Shown: positions 8,019-20,285, numbered from the stretch's first letter. The stretch: DNA of 64,000 nucleotides from Achromobacter deleyi (GCF_902859705.1 NZ_CADIJO010000004.1:124001-188000), one strand, 5' to 3'. The notes: generated from the sequence alone by a model not told the origin. A program made the numbers and translations.

Positions 8019-10097
8019 TTAAGACCCTTTCTGGCGCAGCAGCGCCTGCTTGAAGCGATCGAACTCTTGATTGAAGTCGAGTGTACGCTTCTGCGAAGTC
8101 ATCGCCGCCAGGATGCCGCTGCCGCCGTCTTGCGGCCGGACCCAGATCCAGACACGGCGATCTCGAATATAGAACATCGAGAACACCCCCAGCACCAGCA
8201 GCAGGCTGCCCAGGTAGACCGTGTTCTTGCCCGGGGTGCGGCTGACCTGGAACACGCTGGCCTGGATGTGGTTGAAATCGGCCAGCGAGAAGAACACCGG
8301 CGCCGGGTAGACGGTCAGGTCGGACAAGGCCGCCACCGCCAGGCGCGACCACACCGCGGCGCGCTCGCCATCGGCGCCTTCGGTCGGCACAGGCGGCAAG
8401 CCGGCGCGTTCGCGTTCGACGCCCCGCAGTTCATTCATGCTGGCGCCGATCAGCCGGATCACGACGTCAGCCGCGCGCTCCAGGTCGGCGGGCGGCGTAT
8501 TGGCCTGCAGGAATGCGGCCACGGCCTGCAAGCCGCCGCCGGAATAGGTTTCCAACGCGCGCTCGGCGGCCGTCTGCAAGGGCTGGCGGTCGGCGCCGGT
8601 GGGGCTGTTGCGCTCGGCAAAGCGGCGGGCCGCTTCCTGGCGCGCCGCCGGATCGGCCAAGGTGGCGCGCAGCCGCATGAATTCCGCTACCGAACTGTCG
8701 TCGTCCGCGGGAATGCGCAGGTAACGGAACGGCTCGGACGCGTTGTTGCGCACGCCGGCCAGGAACACGCTGGCGCCGTCCAATTGCACCGGCAGCATGT
8801 AGTTCTGGAATTCGTGCGCCTGGCCCGCGTCGTCGATCAGCTTGTATTCGACGCTGGGGCCTACGTTGCGCAGGTTTTCATTCTTCTTGCCCGCCGCGCT
8901 GCCGGATACCGATGCCACGTGCTCGGCAAAGCTCTGGTTCGCGCCCTTGGGGTCGCCACGGGTCAGGTCTTCGACGTTGATCGGCCGCAGCGCCGTGATT
9001 TCCACGCCCATGCTGCGCGGGCCCTTGGCCGTGTTCGCGCTGACTTCGGCGGTCTTGCCCACGGTGCCGTCGACGTTGAAGGTAGCGCTGTCGGCGCCCA
9101 CCAGCGGATAGCCCTTGAGTACGACCGTGCTGCCGCCATCGTCGAAGCTGGATTGATACACCGTCATGCCCTTGAAGCGCAGCGGTTCGTTCACTTCGAT
9201 GGTGGAATCGAACGACTTGCCGGTATCCGGATCCGTCACTTCCACTTCACTGGCAAAGCGGCTGGGCATGCCGGTCGAGTAGTAATCGACGACAAATTTC
9301 TTGAGCTTGAGCGTGAACGGCATCGGCTGCACCAACGCGCCGTCGCCGACCATCACGACCGCCGTGCTGGCCTGGCCGTTCTCGGGCACCAGCACGCTGG
9401 CGCGAAAGCTGGGGTTGTCCACCGACAGGCGGCCGCTTTCCGGCACCTCGGAGATCAGCATGTTCTCGACGATGGGCTTCTTGCCGCCGAACATGACCTG
9501 CAGGCGCACGGGCAGCTCGCTGTCGAGCAGCCCGCCAATACAGATGATGACCATGGCGGCGTGCGCAAACACATAACCCAGCCGGTTGGCGCTGCCCTTC
9601 TTGGCCGCCAGCAGCACCCCCGTATTGTCCTGGCGCTCGCGCACCGCATAGCCCATGCGCTTGAGCAGCGCCGTCAGGCCGGCCGCGGTCTGGGGCACGT
9701 CGCTGGACACCTCGGTTTCGACGCGGTGCGGGAAGGCTCGCAGGCTGCTGCCACGCACGTGCTCGCGAAACGAGCTGGCCTCGCGCAGCATCTTGGGCGC
9801 GTTGCGAATCAGGCAGACCGAGGTCGAAATGACCAGGAACGCCATGATCAACAGGAACCACCAGCTGTTGTAGACGTGCCAGATGGAAAACTTGTCGAAC
9901 ACCTCGTACCAGAACGGGCCGAACTGGTCGATGTAGTTGCTGGACGACCGGTTCTGCTGCAGTACCGTCCCCACCAGGCTGGCCACGCAGATGAACATCA
10001 GCAGGCTGACGGCAAAACGCATCGAACCCAGCAGTTCGAACAGATCGCGGGGCAGGCTGCGCAGAGAGGGACGAGAGTGTGTCTGAGTCGAATTCAT
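8019..10097 (-). CDS. resB: System II cytochrome c biogenesis protein ResB (Ccs1)
   Basis: The 692-residue partner of CcsB holds apocytochrome c and helps present haem at the outer face of the inner membrane. Three membrane segments lie near the N-terminus (FAVSLLMFICVASLVGTVL, WWFLLIMAFLVIST, YVFAHAAMVIICIGGLL). A large periplasmic domain follows, then a last membrane segment (VYLGSLLLVLGVFSMFYI). No Shine-Dalgarno is visible. The ATG sits one base after the T-run of a terminator-like hairpin. It lies downstream of cytochrome c4, a likely substrate. Confidence 0.93.
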   Translation of the reverse strand: MNSTQTHSRPSLRSLPRDLFELLGSMRFAVSLLMFICVASLVGTVLQQNRSSSNYIDQFGPFWYEVFDKFSIWHVYNSWWFLLIMAFLVISTSVCLIRNAPKMLREASSFREHVRGSSLRAFPHRVETEVSSDVPQTAAGLTALLKRMGYAVRERQDNTGVLLAAKKGSANRLGYVFAHAAMVIICIGGLLDSELPVRLQVMFGGKKPIVENMLISEVPESGRLSVDNPSFRASVLVPENGQASTAVVMVGDGALVQPMPFTLKLKKFVVDYYSTGMPSRFASEVEVTDPDTGKSFDSTIEVNEPLRFKGMTVYQSSFDDGGSTVVLKGYPLVGADSATFNVDGTVGKTAEVSANTAKGPRSMGVEITALRPINVEDLTRGDPKGANQSFAEHVASVSGSAAGKKNENLRNVGPSVEYKLIDDAGQAHEFQNYMLPVQLDGASVFLAGVRNNASEPFRYLRIPADDDSSVAEFMRLRATLADPAARQEAARRFAERNSPTGADRQPLQTAAERALETYSGGGLQAVAAFLQANTPPADLERAADVVIRLIGASMNELRGVERERAGLPPVPTEGADGERAAVWSRLAVAALSDLTVYPAPVFFSLADFNHIQASVFQVSRTPGKNTVYLGSLLLVLGVFSMFYIRDRRVWIWVRPQDGGSGILAAMTSQKRTLDFNQEFDRFKQALLRQKGS

Positions 10098-10098
10098 G

Positions 10099-10131
10099 AA
10101 AAAAGGGGGGCCGCGCTATCGGCTACCCCCC
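10099..10131 (-). terminator. Terminator-like hairpin abutting the resB start codon
   Basis: Read on the minus strand, a G6...C6 stem with an inner GC-rich stem is followed by six T residues (10104-10099), and the resB ATG starts one base later. It looks like an intrinsic terminator or attenuator between cytochrome c4 and resB. The inner stem is imperfect. Confidence 0.6.
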
Positions 10132-10147
10132 TCGTAGACAGCGCGTA

Positions 10148-10164
10148 ACGGAACCAGGTTCCGT
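10148..10164. repeat. Perfect inverted repeat between cytochrome c4 and resB
   Basis: ACGGAACC-A-GGTTCCGT, eight-base arms around a single base. It could be an operator for a dimeric regulator or a hairpin. There is no T-run, so it is not a simple terminator. Function unknown. Confidence 0.45.
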
Positions 10165-10215
10165 ACGCTCAGGTTGCGTGAACGCGGACCAGCCGCGCGC
10201 GTTGCCGGCAAGCGG

Positions 10216-10917
10216 CTACCGCAGGCCAGCCGCGTAATCCGCCACGGCCTTGATGTCGGCATCCGACATCCGGTCGGCCACGGCGTGCATGACGTCGTTG
10301 GCGCGATCGCCGCTGCGGAACAGCTTGAGCTGCTCTTCAATATACAGGGGGAACTGACCCGACAAACGGGGGTATTGGCCCGGAATGCCCGCGCCGTTGG
10401 CAGAATGGCATGCCGCGCACGCGGGAACATTGCGTTCAGGCAAACCGCCGCGCCAGATCTTTTGACCCAGATCAACCAGCTTCTCGTAGCCGGCCGTGGC
10501 GGGCTCTTTCAGAGGCTGCTGCGCCAGGTACAGCGCGATGTTCTGCATGTCGGCCGGCGTCAGGTTCTGCGCCATGGCGGTCATCGGGGTGGGGTTGCCG
10601 CCCGCGCCATTGCGCACCGGCAACTTGGCGCCCGCCTTGACCTGGAAATCGGTCAGTTGCTTGACCAGGTATTCGTGGGGTTGCGCGGCCAGGTTGGGGT
10701 TCACCGGGATGGTGCTGTTGCCCGCCGCGCCATGACAGGAGGCACAGGCAATGATGCCTCGGGAGGCGTCACCCTGGTCAAACAGCTGTCCGCCCTTGGC
10801 GGCATCTGGCTTGGCCGGGCCCGCAGCACCGTCGGCGGCGAAACTCGTAGTAGATAAGGCGGAGGCGCCGAGCAACAGCCCGCTCGCAACCAACATCCGG
10901 GACAGCACACGCTTCAT
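10216..10917 (-). CDS. Dihaem cytochrome c4-type protein
   Basis: A 233-residue exported cytochrome with a signal peptide (MKRVLSRMLVASGLLLGASA, then cleavage near SFAADG). It has two c-type haem sites, C58-ASC-H62 and C167-AAC-H171, one in each half of a duplicated fold. Methionines suitable as distal ligands follow each site. Such proteins carry electrons in the periplasm, typically to terminal oxidases. The ATG at 10917 has GAGG five bases upstream, so it is preferred to one seven codons further up. It is immediately upstream of the resB-ccsB haem-attachment genes. Confidence 0.9.
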   Translation of the reverse strand: MKRVLSRMLVASGLLLGASALSTTSFAADGAAGPAKPDAAKGGQLFDQGDASRGIIACASCHGAAGNSTIPVNPNLAAQPHEYLVKQLTDFQVKAGAKLPVRNGAGGNPTPMTAMAQNLTPADMQNIALYLAQQPLKEPATAGYEKLVDLGQKIWRGGLPERNVPACAACHSANGAGIPGQYPRLSGQFPLYIEEQLKLFRSGDRANDVMHAVADRMSDADIKAVADYAAGLR

Positions 10918-11150
10918 GAAGACCTCGACGAATCGCATCGCTCAAGGCGCAAAAAGGCGCCCACGCCTACCCGCACATCTGGAAAACCGTATCGAACCTG
11001 CTTTGCCCGTCTTGCCTGCCTGGAACATGCCGGTAGGTACCGAAATGCCCTGAACAGTAAGCAAAAGAGACGGCTCCGCGCACGGGGACCACTGTTGCAA
11101 ACGCCGGATTATACAATAGGGCTCGAAACCAACCGTATCCAAAGCCATCC

Positions 11151-13695
<2,545 letters not shown>

Positions 13696-13715
13696 GGGCG
13701 CCGGCCTGGTGGATG

Positions 13716-13745
13716 GAGGGCGCCGCCCACGCGGCGCGAGCCCTC
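13716..13745. other. GC-rich hairpin between dsbD and the EamA gene
   Basis: GAGGG-CGCCGC / GCGGCG-(bulge)-CCCTC around a CCAC loop. There is no T-run on either side, so a role as a classical terminator is doubtful. It may protect the 3' end of the dsbD message. Confidence 0.4.
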
Positions 13746-13766
13746 ATGGTAGCGGCCGGGCGCCGC

Positions 13767-15650
13767 TCAACGCAATAGCACGCGGTCCAGCGACTCGGTG
13801 AAACGCTTGGCGTCCTGGAAACCCACCACGCGGGCCTCGGGCAATTCCTTGCCGCCCGGCGCGAAGAACATGATGCCCGGCGGGCCGAACAGGCGGAACC
13901 GCTTGAGCAGCGCGCGGTCGTCGGCATTGTTGGCCGTGACGTCCGCCTGCACCAGCAGCATGCCCGCCATGCGCTGCGCTACCCCCGGATCGGTGAAGGT
14001 GAAGCGCTCCATCTCGCGGCACGACACACACCAGTCGGCGTAGAAATCCAGCATCACCGGCTGTTGGCTCTGCGCCAGCACCGCGTCGAGCTCGGCATTG
14101 TTGCGCACGCGCTTGAAATGCACCTCGCCGGCATTGGCCGACACGCCTGCCGCGGCCGGACCGCCCGATGCGAAATGGGACAAAGGCTGCAGCACGTCGC
14201 GCCCGCCGCTGGCCGCCCCCACCAGCCACGCGGCGGCGGCCAGGGCCAGCAGCAGCCCCAGGCCCTTGCCGAACATGCGAGCCGAGCCGGCACCGGCGGG
14301 CAGCGCATCAAATGCCCGCAGCATCACGGCCCCGACAATCGCCAGGAAGGCCCAGCCCGTCATCTGCACCCAGGTGGGCACGACCGGAATCAGCATCCAC
14401 CAGGCGGTCGCCAGCAGCAACATGCCAAAGAGCCGCTTGACGCCATCCATCCAGGGCCCCGCCTTGGGCAGCAGGGTCCCCGACGACGCGCCCACGATCA
14501 ACAGCGGCACACCCATGCCCCAGGCCATGGCGAACAGGGCAGATCCGCCCAGCACCACGTCGCCGGTCTGCGAGATGTACAGCAACGCTCCGGCCAGCGG
14601 CGCGGCCACGCAGGGCCCGACGATCAGGGCAGACAGTGCCCCCATCACCAGCGCGCCGGTGTAGCGCCCGCCGGGCACGCGCGACGAACGTTCAGCCAAC
14701 TTGGCCTGAATCCCCGACGGCATCTGGAAGGTGAAGGCATCGAACATCGCCAGTGCCAGCACCGCCAGCAAAATGGCAAACAGGGTCAGTATCCAGGGCG
14801 TCTGCAACCATGCGGCAAGGCCCGCGCCGCTCAGGCCTGCCGCCACGCCCAGCGCGGTATAGACCACCGACATGCCCAGCACGTAGGTCGCCGCCAGCGC
14901 CAGGCCCCGGCCGCGACTCGGGCGGGCCTGGCTGGCCCCGCCCAGTACGATCGACGAAAGAATCGGAATCATCGGCAAGACGCAGGGCGTGAACGCCAGC
15001 AGCAGGCCCAGCACCAGGAACACGCCAGCCGTCTTCGCCCAGCCCAGCCCGCCCAGCGCATCGGCCAGGCCGGTGTCACCCGCGTTCACCAGCGCGCTCA
15101 AGCCGCCCGACGATGCCGGGGCGGTCGACGCGCCAGCGCTGGCGCCGCCTGCGCCAGCCACGGCGTACCCGCCCGCCACGGGCGTCAGCTTCACGCTGCT
15201 GTCCATTGGCGGGTAGCACAGGCCGGCATCGGCACAGCCCTGGCCCGTCAGCGTCAGCGTGAAGGGCTGCCCGCCAGGAGCCACCGGCACACGGATCACG
15301 ACATCCTTGTGATAGACCTCCATGTCTTTCTCGAAGGTCGGGTCGTACTTGACGTCCCCTTTCGGATAGACGGGTTCGCCCAAGGTCGCCGCGCCCAGCG
15401 GACTGATGGTGATGCCAAAGCGCTCGCGGTACATGTAATAGCCGGGCGCCACTTTGAAACGCAGCTCGACCGTGTCCGGCGCCGCCATCACCGCACTGAA
15501 GACAAAGGCCTTCTCCGGTTCAAGGAATTCGGCATCGGCGCGCGCGGGCGCGTTCCAGCCCCACAGCAGCAGCGCCATGGCCAACAGGGCCAGCAGTCTG
15601 GGGAATAAGGCACGCGCCGGGACGCCGGCTGGAACCGCGAGTTGCAACAT
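13767..15650 (-). CDS. dsbD: Thiol:disulfide interchange protein DsbD
   Basis: DsbD passes electrons from cytoplasmic thioredoxin across the inner membrane to periplasmic isomerases and cytochrome c maturation. After a signal peptide (about residues 15-39) comes the alpha domain with its cysteine pair (GQGCADAGLCYPP). An eight-helix beta domain follows with cysteines in FTPCVLPM and GPCVAAPL. The C-terminal thioredoxin-like gamma domain has the active site WCVSC. It is 627 residues long. The ATG overlaps the cutA stop by one base (TGATG), so cutA-dsbD form an operon. Confidence 0.95.
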   Translation of the reverse strand: MLQLAVPAGVPARALFPRLLALLAMALLLWGWNAPARADAEFLEPEKAFVFSAVMAAPDTVELRFKVAPGYYMYRERFGITISPLGAATLGEPVYPKGDVKYDPTFEKDMEVYHKDVVIRVPVAPGGQPFTLTLTGQGCADAGLCYPPMDSSVKLTPVAGGYAVAGAGGASAGASTAPASSGGLSALVNAGDTGLADALGGLGWAKTAGVFLVLGLLLAFTPCVLPMIPILSSIVLGGASQARPSRGRGLALAATYVLGMSVVYTALGVAAGLSGAGLAAWLQTPWILTLFAILLAVLALAMFDAFTFQMPSGIQAKLAERSSRVPGGRYTGALVMGALSALIVGPCVAAPLAGALLYISQTGDVVLGGSALFAMAWGMGVPLLIVGASSGTLLPKAGPWMDGVKRLFGMLLLATAWWMLIPVVPTWVQMTGWAFLAIVGAVMLRAFDALPAGAGSARMFGKGLGLLLALAAAAWLVGAASGGRDVLQPLSHFASGGPAAAGVSANAGEVHFKRVRNNAELDAVLAQSQQPVMLDFYADWCVSCREMERFTFTDPGVAQRMAGMLLVQADVTANNADDRALLKRFRLFGPPGIMFFAPGGKELPEARVVGFQDAKRFTESLDRVLLR

Positions 15651-15997
15651 CAGTCTCTCTTGTTCTGCGGGACGGCCGTCTGTTCGCGCACCCAATCCAG
15701 ATAGGGCGCCGCGCCGCCGATGACCGGCAGCACGATGATTTCGGGCACGTCGTAGGGATGCATCTGCGCCAGGGCCTGGACCACGGCCTGGTGGCGCGCG
15801 TAGGTGGTTTTGATGTGGATGGGGATTTCTTCCGTCCCCTCGACCACGCCTTGCCACAGGTAGATGGACAGGCCCGGGGCGCCAAGGTTCACGCAGGCCG
15901 CCAGTCCGTCTTCGACCAGCACATGGGCGATACGCTTGGCCAGCAGCAGGTCCGGCGCGTTGCTGATGACCAGCACGACGTCGTCATCGCGCAACAT
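15650..15997 (-). CDS. cutA: Divalent cation tolerance protein CutA
   Basis: Small trimeric cytoplasmic protein of the CutA1 family, 115 residues. It was named for copper tolerance in E. coli and its exact biochemical role is unsettled. The family pattern is clear: an early strand, LAACVN, the WQG/E-rich strand (YLWQGVVEGTEEIPIHIKT), and the C-terminal HPYDVPEIIVLPV. The cutA-dsbD order, with overlapping stop and start, is conserved in many proteobacteria. Confidence 0.95.
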   Translation of the reverse strand: MLRDDDVVLVISNAPDLLLAKRIAHVLVEDGLAACVNLGAPGLSIYLWQGVVEGTEEIPIHIKTTYARHQAVVQALAQMHPYDVPEIIVLPVIGGAAPYLDWVREQTAVPQNKRD

Positions 15998-16127
15998 GGG
16001 GCCTCCTTGGGGTAGCCGTGTGGGATGTAACTCGGGGTATTTTATCGATATTGCCGCCGCCGTCCGCCACGGCCGGACTTGCGGCTACGCCGCGCCGTCG
16101 CGCACTCCCATTCCCACCGAGGCAAGC

Positions 16128-16565
16128 ATGTCCGATAACTGCCTGTTCTGCCGCATCTCCCGCCACGAAATCCCGGCCCACATCATCCACGAAGACGACC
16201 GCCTGATGGCGTTCCTGGACATCCAGCCCGTGCGGGCCGGGCACACGCTCATCATTCCCAAGCAGCACTACCCGTACTACGAAGACATGCCGGCCGACCT
16301 GGCCGGGCACATCGTCAACCTGGGCCAGAAGCTGGGTCGCCATATGAAGCGCCTGTATAGCGTGGATCGCGTGGCGTTCGCGTTCACGGGCATCCACGTG
16401 GCCCACACCCATGCACACGTGATTCCGATGCACCATCCGCAGGACGTGACCTCGACCCAGTACATCGAGCAGCAGGACCTGACCTTCCGGATGCCGCCCC
16501 AGGCCCCCAAAGAGGCGCTGGAGGCCGCCGCGGCGCAATTGCGAGGCGAACTGCACGCGTCGTAG
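16128..16565 (+). CDS. HIT-family nucleotide hydrolase/transferase
   Basis: A 145-residue histidine-triad protein. The zinc-binding-type N-terminus CLFC is followed by the IPAHIIHEDD and HTLIIPKQHY stretches and the catalytic triad HTHAHVIPM. Members hydrolyse dinucleotides or nucleoside phosphoramidates. The substrate here is not evident. The ATG at 16128 has GAGG six bases upstream. The reading frame is open further upstream, but that part has no family similarity. It is a single gene facing the rplQ terminator. Confidence 0.92.
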   Translation: MSDNCLFCRISRHEIPAHIIHEDDRLMAFLDIQPVRAGHTLIIPKQHYPYYEDMPADLAGHIVNLGQKLGRHMKRLYSVDRVAFAFTGIHVAHTHAHVIPMHHPQDVTSTQYIEQQDLTFRMPPQAPKEALEAAAAQLRGELHAS

Positions 16566-16610
16566 CCCACGCGCCTGCAGGCCGTTCTGGCGCCTCCTTG
16601 GCGGCGCCAC

Positions 16611-16643
16611 AAAAAACAAGGGCGGGTCCGAAGACCCGCCCTT
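16611..16643 (-). terminator. Terminator of the alpha (rpsM-rplQ) operon
   Basis: Perfect 11 bp stem AAGGGCGGGTC / GACCCGCCCTT with a four-base loop. On the minus strand a GTTTTTT tract follows, 24 bases after the rplQ stop codon. Confidence 0.92.
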
Positions 16644-16666
16644 GCTACTCATCGCGCAACCGAAGC

Positions 16667-17062
16667 TTATTCGGCGGCGCTGTCCTCAGCGGCTTCATCG
16701 ACTTCCGGACGGTCGACCAGCTCCATGAAAGCCATGGGAGCGTTGTCGCCTTGACGGAAACCCATCTTCAGCACGCGGGTGTAGCCGCCGTTACGGGCCG
16801 CGTAGCGCGGGCCGATTTCGGCGAACAGCTTCACCACGGCGTCGCGATCGCGCAGACGGGCAAAAGCCAGACGCTTGTTCGCGAGGGTGGGTTCTTTACC
16901 CAGCGTGATCAGGGGTTCGATGACGCGGCGCAATTCTTTCGCCTTCGGCAGCGTGGTCTTGATGGCTTCGTGGGTGATCAACGAAACGGCCATGTTGCGG
17001 AACATGGCAAGACGGTGACTGCTGGTGCGGTTGAGCTTACGCAAGCCATTACCGTGACGCAT
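16667..17062 (-). CDS. rplQ: 50S ribosomal protein L17
   Basis: L17 sits near the exit tunnel of the large subunit. The product is 131 residues and starts with the highly conserved [17 protein letters not shown]. It is the last gene of the alpha operon, 186 bases after rpoA, a longer gap than usual. The C-terminus carries a short acidic tail ([12 protein letters not shown]). Confidence 0.98.
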   Translation of the reverse strand: MRHGNGLRKLNRTSSHRLAMFRNMAVSLITHEAIKTTLPKAKELRRVIEPLITLGKEPTLANKRLAFARLRDRDAVVKLFAEIGPRYAARNGGYTRVLKMGFRQGDNAPMAFMELVDRPEVDEAAEDSAAE

Positions 17063-17248
17063 GATAAGTATCCTTTGAATCTAAAGAAGGCGTTTCCGCC
17101 ATCGGGTTGTCCGGCTCTTCTATCAACCTGCAATCAGGCCGCGGTCCGGTAGAAAACGGTGCATTTTACGACGGTTTCGCAAACCGCCCGGCTGTGACGC
17201 CAGGCGCTGCGGGAGACGCCCCCTTCCAGGGGCGCCACCCTTCAAGAC

Positions 17249-18235
17249 TTAGGGACGCTCCAGGCCCAGGGGCGGCCAGTTCTCGAGCTTCATGCCGAGG
17301 GTCAAGCCACGTGCAGCCAGGACTTCCTTGATCTCGTTGAGCGACTTGCGACCCAGGTTCGGGGTCTTGAGCAGCTCGTTTTCGGTACGCTGGATCAGGT
17401 CGCCGATGTAGTAGATGTTTTCGGCCTTCAGGCAGTTGGCCGAACGCACGGTCAGCTCCAGGTCGTCGACCGGACGCAGCAGGACCGGGTCGATCTGCGG
17501 CGTGCCGCGGACCGGGGCTTCGTACGAATCGCCAGCGCCTTCCAGGGCGGCGAAAACCGAGATCTGGTCCATCAGGATGCGGGCCGACTGGCGCACCGCT
17601 TCCTCGGGCGAGATCACGCCGTTGGTTTCGATGTCCAGGACCAGCTTGTCCAGGTCGGTGCGCTGTTCCACACGGGCGCTTTCAACTGCGTAGCTCACGC
17701 GGCGAACCGGGCTGAACGACGCGTCCAGCACGATGCGGCCGATGGTGTGGGTGCGGTCTTCCGACAGAGCACGCACGTTGCCCGGCACGTAGCCGCGGCC
17801 CTTTTCGACCTTGATCTGCATTTCCAGCTTGCCTGCATCCGTCAGGTTGCAGATGGCGTGGCCGGGGTTGATGATCTCGACGTCGTGCGGCAGCTCGATG
17901 TCGCTGGCCAGCACGGTGCCGGCGCCGGTCTTGCGCAGGACCAGGGTGACTTCGTCACGGTTGTGCAGCTTGAAGACCACGCCCTTCAGGTTCAGCAGGA
18001 TGTCGACGACATCTTCGCGAACGCCCGGGATGGTCGAGTATTCGTGCACCACGCCCGTCATCTGGACTTCGGTCGGCGCGTAGCCGGTCATCGAAGACAG
18101 CAGGATGCGGCGCAGGGCGTTGCCCAGCGTATGACCGTAGCCACGCTCGAACGGCTCCATCACGATCTTGGCATGGTGGGTGCCGACCGGTTCGACTTCA
18201 ATGGAGCGCGGCTTCAGGAAACCTTGAGTGGACAT
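17249..18235 (-). CDS. rpoA: DNA-directed RNA polymerase subunit alpha
   Basis: The 328-residue alpha subunit has the N-terminal assembly domain (residues 1-235; [23 protein letters not shown]) and the C-terminal domain that contacts UP elements and activators ([18 protein letters not shown] and [14 protein letters not shown]). It follows rpsD after 214 bases that hold a GC-rich hairpin, so differential expression from the ribosomal genes is possible. Confidence 0.98.
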   Translation of the reverse strand: MSTQGFLKPRSIEVEPVGTHHAKIVMEPFERGYGHTLGNALRRILLSSMTGYAPTEVQMTGVVHEYSTIPGVREDVVDILLNLKGVVFKLHNRDEVTLVLRKTGAGTVLASDIELPHDVEIINPGHAICNLTDAGKLEMQIKVEKGRGYVPGNVRALSEDRTHTIGRIVLDASFSPVRRVSYAVESARVEQRTDLDKLVLDIETNGVISPEEAVRQSARILMDQISVFAALEGAGDSYEAPVRGTPQIDPVLLRPVDDLELTVRSANCLKAENIYYIGDLIQRTENELLKTPNLGRKSLNEIKEVLAARGLTLGMKLENWPPLGLERP

Positions 18236-18345
18236 GTACTGTGTTCCTTTTCAATACCCTCGGCTCGTTACACCGATAAGGCTGATGGACAGGGTGAAAC
18301 GTGAAACTCGGACGGTGCAAAAACACCGGCCGATACTTACCGCAA

Positions 18346-18377
18346 AGCCCGCCCCGCCAAAAGGCGGAAAGCGGGCT
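18346..18377 (-). other. Hairpin between rpsD and rpoA
   Basis: AGCCCGC and CCGCC arms pair with GGCGG and GCGGGCT around an AAAA loop, with a small bulge. On the minus strand only TTTGCGG follows, so at best it is a weak terminator or attenuator. The rest of this 214-base gap shows nothing clear. Confidence 0.45.
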
Positions 18378-18449
18378 GCTGCGAGACGTGCAAACGGGTC
18401 GCGAGACCAGCTCGCCAGCGCCTTGCGAAGGAGGCGCCGGCAGGCGTGA

Positions 18450-19073
18450 TTAACGCGAGTACAGTTCGACGACCATCGATTCGTTGATGTCGCGAGCGAC
18501 GTCAGCGCGATCGGGGACCGACTTGAACGTACCGGTCAGCTTGGTCGCGTCGACTTCCACCCACTGGGGGATGCCGATGCTGGTAGCCAGGTCGAGCGAT
18601 TCCTTGATACGGCCTTGCTTCTTGGCCTTTTCACGGATCGAGACGACGTCGCCAGCCTTGACCAGCATCGAAGCGATGTCGGCGGTGTGGCCGTTCAGTT
18701 CGATGGCGCGGTGGCTCACCAGCTGGCGAGCTTCAGCGCGGGTCGAACCGAAGCCCATGCGGTAGACGACGTTGTCCAGGCGCGATTCCAGCAGCTGGAT
18801 CAGCGTTTCGCCGGTGTTGCCACGGCGACGCTCGGCTTCAGCGAAGTACTTGCGGAATTGCTTTTCCAGCACGCCGTACATGCGCTTGAGCTTTTGCTTT
18901 TCGCGCAGCTGCAGGCCGTAGTCGGAAGTGCGGGCACCCGAAGTGCGGCCGTGTTGGCCAGGCTTGGAATCCAGCTTGCACTTGGAATCCAGCGAGCGAC
19001 GGGCGCTCTTCAGGAACAGGTCAGTACCCTCGCGGCGCGAGAGCTTGCATTTGGGTCCAATATAACGTGCCAT
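18450..19073 (-). CDS. rpsD: 30S ribosomal protein S4
   Basis: S4 nucleates 30S assembly and binds 16S rRNA. In E. coli it also represses the alpha operon at translation. The 207-residue product starts [19 protein letters not shown] and contains the S4 RNA-binding fold ([25 protein letters not shown]). It is 11 bases after rpsK in the alpha operon. Confidence 0.98.
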   Translation of the reverse strand: MARYIGPKCKLSRREGTDLFLKSARRSLDSKCKLDSKPGQHGRTSGARTSDYGLQLREKQKLKRMYGVLEKQFRKYFAEAERRRGNTGETLIQLLESRLDNVVYRMGFGSTRAEARQLVSHRAIELNGHTADIASMLVKAGDVVSIREKAKKQGRIKESLDLATSIGIPQWVEVDATKLTGTFKSVPDRADVARDINESMVVELYSR

Positions 19074-19084
19074 GTGGATTCCCT

Positions 19085-19486
19085 TTAGATACGACGACGC
19101 TTCGGCGGACGGCAGCCGTTGTGCGGAACGGGCGTGATGTCGGCAATGCTCGAAATCTTGATGCCCAGCGCGTTCAGAGCGCGAACGGAGGATTCGCGGC
19201 CAGGACCGGGGCCCTTGATGCGAACTTCCAGCGTCTTGATGCCGTATTCCAGCGCAACGCGGCCAGCCGTTTCAGCAGCAACCTGCGCGGCGAACGGGGT
19301 CGACTTACGCGAACCCTTGAAGCCAGCACCGCCCGAAGTGGCCCACGACAAAGCGTTGCCCTGACGGTCGGTGATGGTGATGATGGTGTTGTTGAACGAA
19401 GCGTGAACGTGCGCGATGCCGTCCGAGACGTTCTTCTTGACCTTTTTGCGCACGCGCGAAGCGCCGCTGGTGGAAGCTTTCGCCAT
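19085..19486 (-). CDS. rpsK: 30S ribosomal protein S11
   Basis: S11 lines the mRNA exit site of the 30S platform. The product is 133 residues with the conserved core [21 protein letters not shown] and the C-terminal [11 protein letters not shown]. It lies between rpsM and rpsD with tight spacing. Confidence 0.98.
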   Translation of the reverse strand: MAKASTSGASRVRKKVKKNVSDGIAHVHASFNNTIITITDRQGNALSWATSGGAGFKGSRKSTPFAAQVAAETAGRVALEYGIKTLEVRIKGPGPGRESSVRALNALGIKISSIADITPVPHNGCRPPKRRRI

Positions 19487-19501
19487 AATCCAGTTCCTCG
19501 A

Positions 19502-19867
19502 TTATTTCTTCAGGGACGCAGCAGCACGACGCGGGCCCTTGCGGGTCCGGGCGTTGGTGCGAGTGCGCTGGCCGCGCACGGGCAAACCGCGCTTGTGACG
19601 CATACCGCGGTAGGTTCCCAGGTCGATCAAACGCTTGATCGAGAGCTGTACTTCACGACGCAGGTCGCCTTCAACCGTGAACAAACCAACATGTTCGCGG
19701 ACGCGTTCCAATTCAGCGTCGCTCAGATCCTTGACCTTTTTGTCAAAGGGTACGTTTGCCGCTTCGCAAATCTTGCGAGCGCGCGTACGACCGATGCCAA
19801 AAATGGCGGTCAGGCCGATCTCGGCGTGCTGTTGCGGCGGAATGTTAATGCCAGCAATACGGGCCAT
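19502..19867 (-). CDS. rpsM: 30S ribosomal protein S13
   Basis: S13 forms inter-subunit bridges at the head of the 30S. The product is 121 residues with [19 protein letters not shown] at the start and the basic C-terminus [17 protein letters not shown]. It is the first gene of the alpha cluster after rpmJ. Confidence 0.98.
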   Translation of the reverse strand: MARIAGINIPPQQHAEIGLTAIFGIGRTRARKICEAANVPFDKKVKDLSDAELERVREHVGLFTVEGDLRREVQLSIKRLIDLGTYRGMRHKRGLPVRGQRTRTNARTRKGPRRAAASLKK

Positions 19868-19910
19868 GACTGTTCCTTGAATAAATCCGTTGCGTAGTCG
19901 CTAACCCGAG

Positions 19911-20024
19911 TTAGCCTTGACGCTGCTTGTGACGCGGGTCGGTGCAGATAACGCGCACCACGCCGTGACGTTTGATAACTTTGCAGTTGCGGCAGATCCG
20001 CTTAACCGATGCCATTACTTTCAT
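19911..20024 (-). CDS. rpmJ: 50S ribosomal protein L36
   Basis: A 37-residue protein beginning [18 protein letters not shown]. It has the zinc ligands of the C+ form (C11, C14, C27, H32). A Shine-Dalgarno-like AGGAG precedes the ATG. It sits between infA and rpsM, as is usual. It was found by reading the minus strand directly because it is too short for ordinary ORF cut-offs. Confidence 0.96.
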
Positions 20025-20058
20025 GGTTGACTCCTAATTTTCCGTAATCCGGTTCCGC

Positions 20059-20277
20059 TCATTTGGAGCGGAAAACTATCCTGGCTCGCGTCAGGTCATA
20101 GGGCGTGAGCTCCACTGTGACCTTGTCACCCGGCAGGATCCGGATGTAATGCATACGCATCTTGCCGGAAATATGGCCCAACACCACGTGGCCGTTTTCG
20201 AGCTTGACGCGAAATGTCGCGTTCGGGAGGTTCTCAAGAACCTCGCCTTGCATCTGAATGACGTCGTCCTTGGACAT
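20059..20277 (-). CDS. infA: Translation initiation factor IF-1
   Basis: IF-1 binds the ribosomal A site during initiation. The 72-residue S1-type OB-fold is complete ([19 protein letters not shown] to [13 protein letters not shown]). It lies directly after secY and before rpmJ, the arrangement common in betaproteobacteria. Confidence 0.97.
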   Translation of the reverse strand: MSKDDVIQMQGEVLENLPNATFRVKLENGHVVLGHISGKMRMHYIRILPGDKVTVELTPYDLTRARIVFRSK

Positions 20278-20285
20278 TCTTTTGC

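Noticed and set aside
8067..10148. A 693-codon open frame on the plus strand opposite resB
   Set aside because: Antisense to resB, with no ribosome site, domain or signal sequence.
15651..15857. Upstream extension of dsbD into cutA
   Set aside because: The extension is a shadow of cutA. The signal peptide of DsbD begins at the ATG at 15650.
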